Assembly: GCA_036925085.1 (NCBI GenBank) | Contig: JAUPFP010000012.1 | Coordinates: 2,531,109-2,595,108 of the forward strand | Source: Brachycybe producta | Lineage: Eukaryota > Arthropoda > Diplopoda > Playtdesmida > Andrognathidae | Direction: 5' to 3' | DNA length: 64,000 nucleotides | In this document: one piece after another, positions 1 through 9,368 of the stretch | How the letters are laid out: each line of letters starts with the position of its first letter | Position numbering within the stretch: position 1 is the first letter of the stretch | Notes under the pieces: generated by a model | What the model was told of the DNA's origin: nothing | The model's database searches: none | The model's input: only the letters and a program-made list of their open reading frames with translations | Translations under genes and position numbers: made by a program

Positions 1-442
1 ATTTTCAACTTTTTTCATCGTAACATATGAAGTACAGAACATATGCAATCTGCGCTTCTAAGACAACTAATACATTATGAGTATTTTTTATTATTAGTCG
101 ATCGATTGTCTAAATTATTGAGTTTCAAGTTGAACAATTAGAATGAAAGACATTATTTACAAATGCCAGAATCGAATTTTAATGTTCAAACTCCCTGGAA
201 AAAAGATGGTTTTGTGAGTGTTTATTTTTTTTTTACATCCATGTTCCTGATTAGTCGGTTTGATGTCAATCAACCAATAAGAAATCTTGTCATTCGAATA
301 AGTTTGGAGCGACAAAGTTACCAAATCGCTAGCTATAACTTGGGGGGAAAGGTATTTAGCCTCAACAGAAGACCTGTTTCATCAAATGTTCGTTCTTCTA
401 CAGAGCTTCAAAGAGATAGTCTTTAATCGTACGTCGCTTACC
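1..442. other. Upstream flank of first eclosion hormone gene, nothing recognised
   Basis: AT-rich sequence before the start codon at 443. An 87-codon open frame at 163-426 shows no family resemblance. This stretch probably holds the promoter and 5' UTR of the neuropeptide gene, but I see no clear TATA box or initiator. Confidence 0.4.
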
Positions 443-3400
443 ATGTCTTCTATTTTTCTGATGACGAGTTTGCTGGTCGTATTCACTGTTGTCCAGTATT
501 CCGAAGGAACGGTTGTTGCAGGAAGTGGAGGAGGAGGTGGAGGACTTAGTGTCTGCATTCAGTGAGTAATTTTCAGCCAGATCTTGTTTACGTCTTTGAA
601 CTTTAAGACGGCTCCATAGATGAAGTTTTTATGGCAGCGGTTGCCAACCTTTCGGACCTCTGGGACCACTAAATTCAAAATTTTAAATCCCGCGGACCAC
701 TAATATGAATTTTTTTAAACGTTTGTGAAATAATAATCAGAGAACTTTAATTTTATTAATATAAAATCTTTAAAGGTTGTTTAATTGTAACAAAATCATT
801 AAAGTTAGTTTAATTATTACAAAATAATTGAAGCCTACGGGGAGAAGCGTAGAAATGTAGCTCTCGCGTGCCGTATTTTACTAGAACTGTACTAGACTAG
901 TACATTTCGTCAATTAAGTGCAAAATAAAGGCGAAAATTGTCATTCAGAATAGAAGAATTTATTAGAATTTTTTTTATTAATATTATTAATAAAACAAAA
1001 AAATGCAATTATTGTCCAGATTTTTCTGCGGACCACCAAAAATGTCTTACGGACCACCAAAAATGTCTTAAGGACAACCGGTTGGCGACCGCTGTTCTAT
1101 GTTATTTGTGAGAAAATTTAGGGTTTTTAAGAAAACGTTTTTTTTTTCTCCAGGAGAAACAATGCAAATAAATTCAAACTGTTTTAGAAACTTAGAATAG
1201 TTGGTGATATTACTAATTTTTTTTCATGCTGGAAGGGCTTCATTTTGATAGACTAGTTTAGCTCATCGTAGGACGTAGATCAGAAATTAGTTTATGAAAA
1301 TTGTATGTGGTCAATGTCCCAAACCACAGTCAAGTGATATATGTTAAGCATTGTATGTGGGAAGTGGGTGACCACTCAATGAAAATTAGAGAGATTTTTA
1401 CCAAGACCTACCTTTTTTGTTATTATTTGTATTTTTTCCAAGGGTTATACAACAATGGAATGCTTTTCCTAAACAGGCTATTGATAATGTTATTAATGAA
1501 TTGTGGGTTTAAATTTTCATGACTGCATTTATATTTGCAATGCAGGTTATTTTTGTAGTTATTATATATTGACAATGCATCTTGCAGCACTTGAATCTTA
1601 AGATCTCTCTGCCATAGGCCAACCGGCTGCTAGCAGAGTATTTTTTTGTAATTGTAATATCTTTGAAAATGAAAAAGAGGAAAATTGTTTTCGTGAAATG
1701 TTTTCATACAGAATCCTGAATACGGAATCATTTTCAAATTATTATAACAATTTTTATTTTTTTAGGATATTACTATGAAAAATCAGCTTAATTTTGAAAA
1801 CAATTTGAATTTCATCGCATTGTTGTTTTTGAATAGAGACCTACATAAAGCCTTTGGACTGGGCTGGGCTGGGCTTGGGTCGGCATTTTGTGAAAGGCCC
1901 ATGGGTCTGGTGGGCTTTGGTGGCTTTTGTGGACATCACAGACTTGGAAGGCGTTTAATAATTTTTCTCATGGATTCTTTACTGACCGAACCATTCAACC
2001 ATCAATAAAATAAACGTATTAAAGCCATTAACGGGACAGTTTTTTTTTTGGAAAGCATTTGAACTTGTGAACCGTTTTGTATGGAAATTAGGGACCTACA
2101 CACAAAGCCCATAGGCCTGGTGGGCTTCGATCGGCATTTGTATGTTAAAGGCCCACGGGCCTGGCAGCTTCATGGGCAGAGATGGATAAATGTCACAAAA
2201 GTAATGATTTATACGTTGACGTATAATACGTGACGTATTACACTGTATAAAACAAAAAACCTGATATAAAATGTATAAAACCTAAAACCTATCTAATAAA
2301 ATCATAAATTTAACGCCTATAAAATGTTAAACCCCACTTGCTGTATCAAGTTTGTTTTCATTTAACTTGATTCAAGTTAAAAGAAAACATACTTGATACA
2401 ATGAGTGAGCTGACAGAAAAAGTACTAAGCAGTGCATATAGGCTTGCCACCTGTGGAGGATAGTCCTCCATTCGGAAGAAATGTCCTCCGGCCAGGACTG
2501 TCCTCCACGAACGTATTTAAGTTTTTATAAAATTTGTGTGGAGGACATGTTTACCTTCGTGGAGGACGATCCTGGTCGGAGGACATTTCTTCTGAATGGA
2601 GGACTGTCCACCACAAAAGAGGAAAGGTGGCTAGCCTAAGTCCAGCATCCACAGATATGCTGTAAAGCTAGCCTGTTTTCAAACTCATCTTATGTGCATT
2701 CTGCAATACCCACAGTAAGGAATAGGCTCTCTCCTGAGAAATCAATAAAACCTTCTTTATAATTATCACGTTCTTAAAGTGCAAACTAAACAACATTTTA
2801 ATGAGCATTATTGTGCATAAATATTTCAAACAGTTACAATTAAATTTTAAAATATTTCATTTATCTTTTCAGACTTTTTTGTTGTTGCAATTTTCCAATT
2901 TTTTTTTTTAATTTCAAATTTGCAACTGTTTTTTTTTTTTTAATAAAACCCATTGTTTTGAACATTCAAAAAACTTGCAATTTTGTTTTATTAAACTTTC
3001 TGTATTTGTTTTAGTTTTATACGTATACACAATAACAGTTTTATACGTCACGAATTATACAGTATAATATATACGGTATAAAACATGACGTATTATACAT
3101 ACCCACCCTGTCTAACCATGGGCCTGGTGGGCTTTGTGGGCTGGGCTAGTATAAAGTCTCGTGGGCTGTGCTTTGCGGTGCTCCAAATTTTTACACAATG
3201 TAGATATTTTATATATTAATCTTTGTCTGTCTGTGTATAACGCATGCACAAACAAGGGCAAAAATGTTTAAGCATGTAGGAATTTATTTGAATTTAAATG
3301 AACCGGTTTTTTTCTCATGGTCAACTTTATGTTGCGCTCTCCCGATTGAAGAACCCAAACAATATTAAGTAAGGCTGTACCGAGCCGATTTTTGCCGATT

Positions 3401-4219
3401 TACTGCTAATCGGCAAAAATCGGATCGGCGAACTAATGTTAACCGATTTCCGATCATTAACTCAACAATTAGGTCTGTTCCCCGGCAGCAGTTGGAGGGT
3501 CGATCAATTTATTACCAAGTTTATCACTAATTCATCTTTCCCGTTTTGCTCAAATCTGACTTGGTCTGAGCAGCTTCGGAGGGAGCGGGTGGTGCAATTG
3601 CCCTCCCCAGCTCATATGGCTGTGTGTACAGCCTACACTTTCTGTAACAGAAATCGGCTGTGAAAATCGGCATGATTGGCTCGATTAAATCTATCGGCAT
3701 GCCAATTTTTTTGTGTGATTGTTTCGGTATTGGCTCGGTAAAAAAAAGTGTGATTGGTACAGCCTTAATATTAAGGTACCCGGTACTTATAAAAGAAATA
3801 CAAGCGGTCAAGGAAAATTGCTTCATGACAACCGGACATTCACACCAAATGTCATTTATAATGAAGTATTTGAATAAAATAGTTAAATATTTTTAGTAGC
3901 AAAAATTAAACTAAAATTTTGCTCCCAATCATTTATGACGGTTTGTCCCATTAGTTTCTGAATAAAAGTTTACTTGATGTTTTTACGTCCGAATACACCT
4001 GTAATACTTTTTTTTATTTCTGTAAGGAATTGCGGCCAATGCAAAAAGATGTATGGAGACTTCTTTCTCGGACAGCAGTGTGCGGAGGAATGTCTGTACA
4101 CTATGGGATTCAGTATTCCGGATTGTAACAAGGCTTCCTCCTTTCAACGTTTTCTCGGTAATATTCTTACTGACTACTTTTTTTTTGTACGTTACAGCTC
4201 TGACCAACTTTCTGCATAA
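443..4219 (+). CDS. Eclosion hormone-type neuropeptide, first copy (two exons, possibly three)
   Basis: Secreted neuropeptide of the eclosion hormone family, which in arthropods acts on membrane guanylyl cyclases and triggers ecdysis behaviour (family knowledge). Exon 1 is 443-561: ATG, a hydrophobic signal peptide of about 22 residues, a glycine-rich linker, then VCI. The donor is GTGAGT at 562. Exon 2 begins at 4027 after a TAAG acceptor. Splicing makes the hallmark VCIQNCGQCKKMYG, followed by CAEEC and IPDC, so all six cysteines of the family are present. The intron (562-4026) is full of transposons. The 3' end is uncertain: reading on gives a stop at 4217-4219 with an odd FFF-containing tail. 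A possible 48-bp intron (GTAATA at 4157 to TACAG at 4198) would give a different hydrophobic tail ending at 4262. Both are longer than usual for the family. Confidence 0.82.
635..1094. mobile_element. hAT-type MITE in the eclosion hormone intron
   Basis: Ends are inverted: CAGCGGTTGCCAACC on the left and GGTTGGCGACCGCTG on the right. The flanks TTTTATGG (627-634) and TTCTATGT (1095-1102) match at 6 of 8 positions, which fits an aged 8-bp hAT target duplication. No coding capacity. The ends contain repeated GGACCAC words. Confidence 0.75.
1095..2176. other. Intron sequence, no gene seen
   Basis: AT-rich intron of the first eclosion hormone gene. It has a short G-rich stretch built on GGGCTGGGCT and GGCCCATGGG words near 1859-1925 and again near 2100-2176. 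Similar words return at 3118-3165, so they may be parts of one degraded repeat interrupted by the element at 2177-3113. Confidence 0.4.
2177..3113. mobile_element. Probable hAT-like element, degraded
   Basis: The left end reads CAGAGATGGATAAATG and the right end, reverse-complemented, reads AGACAGGGTGGGTATG, similar to the CAGAGATGG termini common in hAT elements. Both sides carry inverted TATACG/CGTATA-rich sequence. CATGGG occurs just outside both ends, but a clean 8-bp duplication is not visible. A second palindromic repeat sits inside. Confidence 0.45.
2439..2638. repeat. Palindromic MITE built on GTCCTCC/GGAGGAC words
   Basis: About 200 bp. Left arm 2439-2515 and right arm 2555-2638 are inverted copies around a short AT spacer, with ends TAGGCTTGCCACCT and AGGTGGCTAGCCTA. 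It would fold into a long hairpin. No coding capacity. Confidence 0.7.
3370..3767. mobile_element. hAT-type MITE with perfect 8-bp target duplication
   Basis: Inverted ends TAAGGCTGTACC and GGTACAGCCTTA, flanked on both sides by ATATTAAG (3362-3369 and 3768-3775). Length 398 bp. Internal sequence has repeated CCGATTTTTGCCGA words. It lies in the intron of the first eclosion hormone gene about 260 bp before exon 2. Confidence 0.85.
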
Positions 4220-4785
4220 CTTTTGCAGGTCGATGAATCAATTAATGTGTTTCTTTCTTTAGAACTCGTGCTTGCATTATTATACAGCATTATATAATTT
4301 CCATAAACATGCTTAATATAAGTTCTCGTTTGGCTTAAAACTTATTTCTTTTTATTTACATTTAATTTGAAAATGAATTCAACTCTTATATAACAAAAGT
4401 ATATACAGGTTAATTCTTTTAAATGTCTCTTTAGTTTTTAGAAAATGTTTTGTTAGAAAGAATCTTTTCTTCTATTGTACTGTATAAACTACTAATAAAA
4501 ACAATTAACTACAAATAAAAAAATACTTCTATATCGTTTCCTAGAAAGTTATTTTGGAAATTTTTTAATTTAATCACACGTAACTTCATTGGCAGATTTT
4601 GAATGTTTCGTTAAGAGCCTAGATACACCTCCGTCATGTTGTTTTGAGCAGACAACAAGGAGACAAATGAGTGTTACTATATGGTGTTAATAAAATTGCA
4701 AGAAATAAGTCTCACAATCGCTCAATTAAAATACAGCAAACTGCAAAATACAATAAAAAGTATTGTTCTTTAAGTGTTCGCTTTA
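4220..4785. other. AT-rich downstream flank, nothing recognised
   Basis: Follows the first eclosion hormone gene and should contain its 3' UTR. AATAAA-like words occur, for example at 4494-4499, but no single poly(A) site stands out. Confidence 0.4.
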
Positions 4786-5180
4786 TATACATTTTGAAGA
4801 GGTCTTTCTATTTTAAAATAAGGTTCAAAATCGTTCGTTTTTGTTAACTTCTTGTTAAAACCCATAGGACCAAAAAACCATCCCACAAACATTTGAAGAA
4901 CTCTCATTAAAAACGATTTAGAACAATAACACAAAAATTAGCACGTGCTTTTATGTATTGGCTTCACGGTGTTTCCTTTTTTTATAAATTTTGAAAAGGT
5001 CCTTCTATATTTTAATAAAGTTTAAAATCGTACGTTTTTTCAACTCCATGTTAAATCCCATAGGTCCAAAACACCTCCCACTAAAGTTAAAAGAACTCTT
5101 ATAAAAAATGATTTAGAGCAATAACAAAAAAAATTAGCACGTGCATTAATCTATTGACTTCACGATGTTTCCTTTTTACA
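4786..5180. repeat. Two diverged tandem copies of a unit of about 197 bp
   Basis: The blocks starting near 4786 and 4983 align throughout: TTTTGAARAGGTC, AAAATCGTWCGTTTTT, CCCATAGG, AAAAAYGATTTAGA, TTAGCACGTGC and a TTCACGRTGTTTCC end. The GCACGTGC plus TTGRCTTCACGRTG segment also occurs inside the MITEs at 27941-28640 and 59683-60246, so the unit is probably derived from that family. Confidence 0.65.
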
Positions 5181-5444
5181 TGCTTAGCGCGTGAAATTAT
5201 TTTTCTAATAATTATTATGTGACTTCAAATCTGGAGAAAAAACGTTAAAAAAACATTTTTAAAATCAAAAACGATCGCAGTGCCTACATTTGGAAAACCT
5301 TTAAATTAAACGCTGTATCTAGTAGTGATGTGCGATAGTCAAAAATAAACTATCGATAGCACTATCAATAGTATTTTACATGACCGATGGAAAGTATCGA
5401 TAGCTGCTACAATATCGATAGTACTATCAATCGTTTTCAACTTT

Positions 5445-5740
5445 TCCGAGGTCGACGCCTCTGTAGCGAAATGGGAAGATATCCGATTGCGGTGTTGGAG
5501 GTCTCGGGTTCGAATCCTGGCGAGGGCATGGATATTTGAGTTGGCTTTGAAAGTTGACTTTGTGGTTGGAACATATGGCATTTGTATTGAGTTTGTAAAT
5601 TGTACTGCAGAATTGACTTGTGTTTGTATTGAAACTGTCTTGTGCAATATAATATGTCCCTGAAATGATATGTTGATGGGGACGTTAAAAAAAACTTTTT
5701 GCAATTGGTGGAAATGTTCCTTTTCTAAAAACTGAAAAGC
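5445..5740 (+). repeat. tRNA-derived SINE-like sequence
   Basis: The segment near 5455-5530 has an A-box-like TGTAGCGAAATGGGAAGAT and a perfect B-box core GGTTCGAATCC, spaced as in a tRNA gene, with weakly pairing ends (GCCTC and GAGGGC). It runs straight into a non-tRNA body with no CCA-end context, which suggests a SINE head rather than a working tRNA gene. The 3' border is uncertain. Confidence 0.55.
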
Positions 5741-5970
5741 CATTGTTTTTTGAAGATTATTTGCTGTTGATCTGAAAAACGGAAATAAATGCTTTTTGGG
5801 GATTTTTATTGAAAAGATTTAAATCATGCAACCCTGTAAAATATTAACTTAAAATCTACTGCCTACAATAAGAAGTAATTAAGAACCAGACTGTTATCCA
5901 TTAAATTCATAATGGCTACAAATCTATCTTAGCAGTCAATAGTATACTCAAAACTCACCAATGTCACCAA

Positions 5971-6162
5971 CAGGCAAGTGTGCCCAGCACTAACCTTTTG
6001 TTTACCCCGCCTTTTTATGAGCATCAGACCAAATATCAACCAATTATGAACTGAAAAGGGCGGGGGCATGTGACACCAGACCAAGTAACAAACCAATTAG
6101 AAATTGATGACGCTCATAAATGGGCGGAGCAAACGAAGAGTTAGTGCAGGGCACACTCACCT
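5971..6162. repeat. CCGCCC-type palindromic MITE
   Basis: Ends CAGGCAAGTGTGCCC and GGGCACACTCACCTG are inverted. Inside are the family words CCCGCCTTTTTATGAGC, ACCAATTA and GCTCATAAATGGGCGG. Relatives lie at 14308-14453, 14998-15178 and in the 61.7-62.9 kb cluster. Nested in the hAT-like element at 5323-6621. Confidence 0.75.
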
Positions 6163-6292
6163 GTATGACGCCATCTAACATCCAGGATTCTCAAGACACA
6201 TTAATATATGAAATTGTAGGTTTTTTAAACTATAGATAGTTCGCAAAACTATCGATAGAAATATCGATTGCTAAAACCACTCGATAGTTTGA

Positions 6293-6542
6293 CCACAGAA
6301 TAAGGAGAACAACAGAAGGAAAACTGAGCAATTAACTTGTGACAGATTTTTTCTGTGCATGTGCGGCGCCGCTGCACATTGAAATGTATTACATTCACAT
6401 ACGCAGTAATACGTTACAAAATGGCGGCTATCAAGTAACCAGTTAGAGAGAAGCTTTCAGTCCAAGGTCATGAAATTCTGTCACAGCAACTTCAAAGGCG
6501 CCGCACGAGAGTTTCCCTTCTGTTTTTCTCCTTATTCTGTGG
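6293..6542. repeat. MITE with CCACAGAATAAGGAGAA ends
   Basis: Inverted ends of about 25 bp (CCACAGAATAAGGAGAA and TTCTCCTTATTCTGTGG) flanked by TTTGA on each side, a probable 5-bp target duplication. No coding capacity. Nested in the hAT-like element at 5323-6621. Confidence 0.75.
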
Positions 6543-6941
6543 TTTGACTATCGAGTAGTCGACTATTGCGATAGTATTCCTATTCATATTGCTATCGGAA
6601 CATCACTACTACGATTCACTAGTATCTAGGCTCTGAACTCATTTAAATTTTCATTGCGGGTGAACTTTAGTGTTATTTGAAGTTATTTTTAAGATATAAC
6701 TGGAAGATTATTAAACTACTAGTGGGGTAACCCGCACTGGCGTAGCTAGGCACCCGCAGGACCCGCAACTGCGGGGGGGGGGGCGCAGCAGGTTTGGGGG
6801 CGCAAAAAACAAAATGAAAGTCGATTTATTTTCGAAAATAAATCGACTTTCATTTAATACTTACTTTTAAAAACTACATAGTTGCACCAGTATATATTCA
6901 TGGAAGGGGCGGGCACGCCGGGCAGTGGCGTAGCTATGGAC

Positions 6942-7630
6942 TGTAACACCCTGTAAATTGTGATCCCGCCAAAACCATAGCCCGGGGGGTAAACAACTCT
7001 CAACTGTCCCTCCTCTTCTCTGATTCACCATTCTGACTCATGCCCAAGCGGCGGATTGATACATAAAGGACCATGGTCACTTGGACCTGGTTACACCTTG
7101 CAGGTGTACACAGGTCCAAGGTATAAAAGGACCGTGTTCCTCTTTGTTCCTCAGTTCTTTCCTTTGCCTGTATTACGAGATAAATTCCGAATCATGGGCC
7201 TGAGGATTCACCGTTAGTATTATTAATATTCATCCTTGTATTCTGTGTTTCTTACAAGTGATGAATAAAAGTGTTGTAACAAGAAACAGCGTTGTCCTTC
7301 TGTCTAAATGTAACTAACTTCTCTTCAGAGGCCGGAGGCTTCATAGGGCAGGAGCTATACGATTCTCAGCAGCTACAACATCTTCTCTTGTCGGTGTACC
7401 GATGGAGAAGATGTATATCAGCATCAACCGGAAGAGAGAGAGATGGCCGCCACTCTCCTGCATCGATTTCACCCCCATGCAGAAGAGTGACTACAATCTG
7501 TCTCCATCCAGCTCTCTCTACAGCTCGGATCTTCTCTGTGCAGGTGTCATACTGTTCAGAGAAGAAACGAAATGTGGAAAATGTCATCTAAAGGTTGGTA
7601 ATAAAAATGGGTTGATGTCAAAAGCTCACA
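6942..7630 (+). repeat. 5' LTR of element A, with TATA box and poly(A) signal
   Basis: Begins TGTAACACCC and ends AAAGCTCACA. TATAAAAG at 7122-7129 is a convincing TATA box marking the end of U3, and AATAAA at 7264-7269 is a plausible poly(A) signal. It matches the right LTR (688 bp) with few differences, and also the LTRs of element D and the edge LTR at 63281-63984. Confidence 0.9.
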
Positions 7631-7632
7631 TT

Positions 7633-7650
7633 TGGTGGAGGTGCGGGGTA
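7633..7650 (+). promoter_or_regulatory. Primer-binding site of element A
   Basis: TGGTGGAGGTGCGGGGTA starts two bases after the LTR, beginning with the TGG expected to pair with a tRNA CCA end. Nearly the same site follows the 5' LTR in B, C and D. I do not assign the tRNA. Confidence 0.75.
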
Positions 7651-9368
7651 CAGCTCCATTTGCCTTCTCCGACCTATCAACAGAAGCCGTCCTTTGCCTA
7701 AAGTTTCGTGATTGTGCTTCACGATCCTTCGTCCGTTCTTTTTATGTAAGAATCACGTGTTGAGAGAGACTGGAGATTACATCAATGGTCGACCGCGTGG
7801 CTCCATTTTTTTGTGTGGCACCATGTTGAGAGAGGCTGGAGATTGCATCAACAGTCGACCACATGGCGCCATTTTTTGTGTAGAACTACGTGTTGAGAGA
7901 GACCGGAGATAACCTCAATGGTCGACCGCGTGGCTCTGTGTTTATGTTGAACCGTGTGTTGAGAGAGACTCAGTGAACACACACATCACTGGTCGACCGC
8001 ATGGTTTTGTCTTTTGTTTATAGAGACACATGTTAAAAAGATCTGCTGCATCGACATCCATCAAGCACGTGGGAAACACCTTGGTAGTAATTTCTTTGGA
8101 CACATGTGTTTTCGTCCTTGTTTGTGTTTTGTGTTTTATGTTTCCATCATCATCACCTTTGTCCTTCAGTCTTCTTTCAATTTCCAAAGGCTCGTATTTT
8201 TTATCAAACTTTTATAGCAATTATTTGATAAATAAATAAGTTTCTTTATATCTTTTTCATGTTTTCGAGAGACATGTGTGTCTCTCATCTCTGTTTCTTC
8301 CATCCACCTATTAATAGGCCTTTAAAAGACGTGTGTGTCTTTTAAATGTGCCTATTATCTTCACTCTTCATTTTAATTTTCAAGCGAGTTTTCATCCTAA
8401 CTCCAAATCATTGTTGGGGGCTTACAAGCTTAAAAACACTTTTATCTAGCCATGTGGGACTTTCTTGTCCCCCCTTTCTTTTTGTTCTTTATTTTCTCAT
8501 TGTGTTTCCCTTGGGACCCTTTATGTCCCAAGTCATGTTCTTCAATTTCTTCATCATCATCACCTCAATGCAGCCTCATATGAACTTTCTCCATTGGACA
8601 ACATTGAAGCCCGGCCGCCATCTTGGATCGACCGGACACTCTTCAAAAAGCGCCAATGGAGCGGTTTTTCGCTCCATGTGAGCACATTGTTGTATTTTCT
8701 CTTCTCTTTTTGTTCTCTTCTCTTTTTCTCTCTAACAGTGGGCCTTTTGCGGGCACCGCGCTCTAGCTTTACTCTTCGTATTGCTTGCCTCTTCTTCAGG
8801 CAACTGCAATACACTTTCATTTCCAATTCACTTCCGCAGTGCAATTTCGATTGGGTGGTGTACCACGCTCGCGATTGCATTGTACATCTGCTGTTTCTTT
8901 ATTGAGATCTTTGGAATTTTCATAACCTCCACGTGGTCGCCAAATACCACGTGTCGAGAGAGATCCTTCTAAAATCTGACTCTCAATAAAGAACTCACGA
9001 CACTCTACATCAGTTGGGAACCAAGAAATCGCCACACGCCCAACTGAGGACACAACCAATACGATACAACCATCACCACACTAACGGAGTGAACGGCCAC
9101 TTCGTTATACACGTCACAAGCGTAGGTAAGCTATCGTTACTCAGTGTATAAGGGTACGATAGTGTCAGTTACCGACAAGCACTAACTTACCGGCGCACAG
9201 TGACATCACCGACCTACAACTCCACGAACTGAACGAGTCCCATCATACTGGAACCGAAAAGTATAGCTCAGTGTACTTGAGAACACTTGGAGCTGCACAC
9301 ACCGACTTGGACTTCGTCGGACTCGTTCGTCACCGCACATCTGCACTACACAAGCTGCACCATCAATC
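7651..9368 (+). other. Long untranslated leader of element A
   Basis: About 1.7 kb between the primer site and the gag ATG with no convincing coding. It contains the minisatellite at 7745-8015, then pyrimidine-rich sequence, then a part shared with D (around 8745-9368 matches around 49555-50174). Packaging or translation signals of the family probably lie here (inference). Confidence 0.6.
7745..8015 (+). repeat. Leader minisatellite of element A, about four units
   Basis: Units of about 65-70 bp share GTTGAGAGAGRCTGGAGATT, CATCAAYRGTCGACCRCRTGG and a T-rich CCATTTTTTGTG end. The last unit is interrupted by extra ACACAC sequence. D has a different minisatellite at the same relative place. Confidence 0.75.

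Larger units (their letters stand above)
5323..6621. mobile_element. hAT-like non-autonomous element with perfect 8-bp target duplication
   Basis: Flanked by GTATCTAG at 5315-5322 and 6622-6629. The left end reads TAGTGATGTGCGATAG; the right end, reverse-complemented, reads TAGTGAATCG and then repeats TAGTGATGTTCCGATAG. The subterminal parts are rich in CTATCGATAG words. It has no transposase and carries three younger or captured pieces: a tRNA-like SINE head, a CCGCCC-type MITE and a CCACAGAATAAGG MITE. Confidence 0.8.

Noticed and set aside
163..426. 87-codon open frame upstream of the first eclosion hormone gene
   Set aside because: No family motif, no start context, AT-rich; more likely 5' flank or UTR.
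5470..5540. Functional tRNA gene
   Set aside because: Acceptor pairing is poor, the A box is irregular and there is no terminator run right after the tRNA-like part; better read as a SINE head.
7292..7701. Open frames of about 99 codons in the LTRs of A (and similar ones at 13274, 47486 and 57041)
   Set aside because: They lie in the R-U5 part of the LTR, recur only because the LTR recurs, and vary in length between copies through small indels.
8465..8905. 146-codon open frame in the leader of A
   Set aside because: Low-complexity Phe/Leu/Ser reading of a pyrimidine-rich leader; not conserved as a frame in D.
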